The notes below the pieces were generated by a model that was not told the DNA's origin, made no database searches, and saw only the letters and a list, made by a program, of their open reading frames with translations. A stretch of 64,000 nucleotides of DNA, from assembly GCF_003515685.1 (NCBI RefSeq), contig NZ_QWEG01000006.1, positions 124,001 to 188,000 on the forward strand, given 5' to 3'. Both the position numbers and the translations under genes were made by a program. The stretch is from Neobacillus notoginsengisoli. GTDB taxonomy: Bacteria > Bacillota > Bacilli > Bacillales > Cytobacillaceae. The first letter of the stretch is position 1. Every line of letters begins with the position of its first letter. Shown here in pieces: positions 61,989 through 64,000 of this stretch.

Positions 61989-62779
61989 TATGCGACATTA
62001 GTTCTTCTAAACCCGGGTTTGGTGTCGCATAAGTGCCGACTATGCGACTTTAGTTCTTCTAAACCTGGGTTTGGTGTCGCATAAGTGCCGACTATGCGAC
62101 ATTAGTTCTTCTATACCTGGGTTTGGTGTCGCATAAGTGCCGCCTATGCGACATTAGTTCTTCTAAACCTGAGTTTGGTGTCGCATAAGGGCTTGCTATG
62201 CGACATTAGTTCTTCTAAACCTGGGTTTGGTGTCGCATAAGTGCCGCCTATGCGACGTTAGCTCTTCTATACCTGGGTTTGGTGTCGCATAAGTGCTTGC
62301 TATGCGACATTAGTTCTTCTATACCTGGGTTTGGTGTCGCATAAGTGCCGACTATGCGACATTAGTTCTTCTATACCTGGGTTTGGTGTCGCATAAGTGC
62401 CGCCTATGCGACATTAGTTCTTCTAAACCTGGGTTTGGTGTCGCATAAGTGCCGACTATGCGACATTAGTTCTCTTAAACCTGGGTTTAGTGTCGCATAA
62501 GTGCCGACTATGCGACATTAGTTCTTTTATACCTGGGTTTGGTGTCGCATAAGTGCCGACTATGCGACATTAGTTCTTCTATACCTGGGTTTGGTGTCGC
62601 ATAAGTGCCGACTATGCGACATTAGTTCTCTTAAACCTGGGTTTAGTGTCGCATAAGTGCCGCCTCTGCGACTTTAGTTCTTCAAAACCTGGGTTTGGGT
62701 GTCGCATAAGTGCTTGCTATGCGACACCAGTGCTCCAAAACCAAAGTTTAGTGTCGCATAAGTGCCGCCTCTGCGACTT
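61989..62779. repeat. Tandem inverted-repeat array D, 15 full 52-bp units plus a partial one
   Basis: Units start every 52 bp from 61989 (62041, 62093 and so on; the unit at 62665 is 53 bp; the partial 16th starts at 62770). Each has a 43-bp inverted repeat, TATGCGACA to TGTCGCATA, an inner dyad AAACC-TG-GGTTT, and a 9-bp linker AGTGCCGAC, AGTGCCGCC or AGTGCTTGC. The arms are nearly invariant. The last full unit has a diverged centre but 10-bp perfect arms (TATGCGACAC / GTGTCGCATA). It fills the gap between the convergent ytrI and nrnA. Confidence 0.97.
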
Positions 62780-62794
62780 TTAACGTCCCTTAAC

Positions 62795-62832
62795 GATAAA
62801 TAAGGCCGGCCATCTATACCTTGGCCAGCCTT
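62795..62832 (-). terminator. Terminator of nrnA
   Basis: AAGGCTGGCCA / TGGCCGGCCTT 11-bp stem followed by ATTTATCG on the minus strand; it may also act for ytrI after the array. Confidence 0.75.
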
Positions 62833-62838
62833 TTACCG

Positions 62839-63777
62839 CTATTCGGTTCTGCATACTTTATTCAATTCAGCTAGCACCGCGTCTTTTTCTTTCCAAGAAT
62901 AAATGGAAGCGCCGGCTGCAAGCGGATGGCCGCCTCCATCAAACTTCCTGGCAACGCCATTGATGACTGGCCCTTTTGAACGGAGCCTGACTCTGATTTG
63001 ATCTTCTTCCTCAATAAAAAACACCCACGCCTTAATTCCTTTCACACTGCCAAGAGTACTGACCAAAAGGGACGCCTCGGAAGGCTTTGCATTAAATTCC
63101 TCGAGCAGTTCTCTTTTCAAAACAACTGACGCAACTCCATAATCAAGCATCTCGAAGTTTTGCAAAATATATCCATTCAATTTAATGATATTGGCATCAA
63201 GTTCATACATCTTATCGTAAAGTTCCGTTCTGGAGAATTGATAATGAATCAGCTCCCCCGCGTAAGCAAACGTTTTTTCAGTCGTGCTTGGATAGAGGAA
63301 TCTGCCTGTATCGCCAACAATTCCGGCAAATAAAAGCCTGGCTGCTTCATCCGTCATCATAAGGCCGCGGTCTTTTCCAGACAAATATAATTCATAAATC
63401 ATTTCGCTCGTTGAACTTGCATCCGTATCCACCCAGATTAAATCGCCATATGCATCTTCATTTGGATGATGGTCAATTTTAATCAGCTTATCACCCATCT
63501 TGTAACGCGAATCACAAATCCGTTCAGTATTGGCTGTATCACATACAATGGCCAGAGCACCCATGAAAGCCTCATCCGGAATGTCATCCATCTTCTTTAG
63601 ATATACTAAAGTCTCCTCATCTTTCCCAACTGTGAAAACTGTTTTGCCAGGATAGGAAGCCTTTATGATTTCAGCCAGACCACTTTGCGATCCATATGCA
63701 TCCGGGTCAGGACGAACGTGGCGGTGAATGATGATTGTATTGTATTCTTCTATCAGTTCCAAAATTTTAGTAACCAT
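62839..63777 (-). CDS. nrnA: Oligoribonuclease / pAp phosphatase NrnA
   Basis: DHH-DHHA1 phosphoesterase that degrades 2-5 nt nanoRNAs and dephosphorylates pAp to AMP. The 312-aa protein has motif I HRHVRPDPDAYGSQSGL, motif II IVCDTANTERI, motif III KIDHHPNEDAYGDLIWVDTD, motif IV FAGIVGDTGRF and the C-terminal substrate motif FDGGGHPLAAGA. The ATG follows GAAGGAGATTAAAT. It is divergent from ytpI and convergent with ytrI across the repeat array. Confidence 0.96.
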   Translation of the reverse strand: MVTKILELIEEYNTIIIHRHVRPDPDAYGSQSGLAEIIKASYPGKTVFTVGKDEETLVYLKKMDDIPDEAFMGALAIVCDTANTERICDSRYKMGDKLIKIDHHPNEDAYGDLIWVDTDASSTSEMIYELYLSGKDRGLMMTDEAARLLFAGIVGDTGRFLYPSTTEKTFAYAGELIHYQFSRTELYDKMYELDANIIKLNGYILQNFEMLDYGVASVVLKRELLEEFNAKPSEASLLVSTLGSVKGIKAWVFFIEEEDQIRVRLRSKGPVINGVARKFDGGGHPLAAGASIYSWKEKDAVLAELNKVCRTE

Positions 63778-63888
63778 ATTTAATCTCCTTCAGATCAAAT
63801 CAATTGCCTGCTGAATCTCCGCATGGCTCTGGCATTTCCACCATTATGGCGCTACAATGGTATAGAAACTATTTTTGGAGGTCCAGCC

Positions 63889-64000
63889 ATGCCAGCGCTT
63901 GTTATTGTTATCATCATTTCACTAGCATTTTATGTGTTTTATAAGATTAAGTATGTAAGGAGCAGCCGGCCCGCCGAAAAGAAATGGATTTCCGCAAAGT
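63889..64000 (+). CDS. ytpI: YtpI family membrane protein, N-terminal part, cut by the window edge
   Basis: ATG 63889 follows TTGGAGGTCCAGCC. The 37 visible codons give a first membrane span (LVIVIIISLAFYVFYKIKYV) and then RSSRPAEKKWISAK, which matches the start of the Bacillus YtpI family of small multi-span membrane proteins. Function unknown. The position next to nrnA (ytqI) agrees with the B. subtilis order. The remainder lies outside the window. Confidence 0.85.
   Translation, partial: MPALVIVIIISLAFYVFYKIKYVRSSRPAEKKWISAK

Noticed and set aside
61989-62779. Possible CRISPR array (15 regular repeats)
   Set aside because: Units are contiguous 52-bp copies without unique spacers; the 9-bp linkers recur in three types, and no cas gene is present in the window.

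Overview
This window looks like a chromosomal core segment of a Bacillaceae species (Bacillus sensu lato). The gene order from lysC through uvrC, trxA, etfA/B, the fad genes, mutS2, polX, zapA, rnhC, pheTS, infC-rpmI-rplT, thrS, dnaI/dnaB, nrdR, speD, gapB, coaE, mutM, polA, phoRP, mdh-icd-citZ, pyk-pfkA, accAD and dnaE to nrnA and ytpI is the Bacillus subtilis dnaE-lysC region, here mostly read on the minus strand. Strong AGGAGG-type ribosome binding sites, frequent TTG/GTG starts, sporulation genes (sspI, ytrH, ytrI, ytaF, ytxC) and sigma-W, sigma-B and sigma-E type promoters agree with this. The species cannot be named from sequence alone. There are no rRNA or tRNA genes, prophage, transposase or CRISPR array.

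Layout: 1-2.6 kb holds the lysC start under a lysine riboswitch, and uvrC. 3-9.4 kb is redox and beta-oxidation (trxA, etfA, etfB, enoyl-CoA hydratase, fadR, lcfA), with FadR-type operators at two promoters. 9.5-16.3 kb holds DNA repair and division genes (mutS2, polX, cvpA, zapA, rnhC). 16.4-29.4 kb is translation (pheST and thrS with T-boxes, infC-rpmI-rplT with an L20-type leader) interleaved with sspI, an aminopeptidase, a dUTPase and ysdB/ysdA. 29.4-33.4 kb is replication initiation (ytxC, dnaI, dnaB, nrdR). 33.5-43.7 kb covers speD, gapB with CcpN boxes, coaE, ytaF, mutM, polA and phoPR. 43.8-57.5 kb is central metabolism: mdh-icd-citZ, pyk-pfkA, accA-accD, a GntR regulator and malic enzyme. 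57.6-64 kb holds dnaE, the sporulation pair ytrH-ytrI, nrnA and the start of ytpI.

The coding content is ordinary; the unusual material lies between genes. Four intergenic arrays (7.4, 15.1, 35.9 and 62 kb) have different arm sequences but the same architecture: a 41-43 bp inverted repeat plus a 9-11 bp linker, repeating every 51-52 bp, close to five turns of B-DNA. The largest has 15 full units. A second, unrelated family of 132-419 bp elements ending in GTTGATT/AATCAAC is present in five intergenic copies. nrdR carries an in-frame TAA at codon 60 with both flanking parts intact. A perfect GTGGTC-N-GRCCAC dyad occurs only upstream of accDA and of the malic enzyme-GntR operon, which suggests a small regulon for the linked GntR protein. 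The citZ leader contains a terminator-like hairpin downstream of a perfect cre site. A 27-residue membrane ORF lies downstream of the DUF350 gene.
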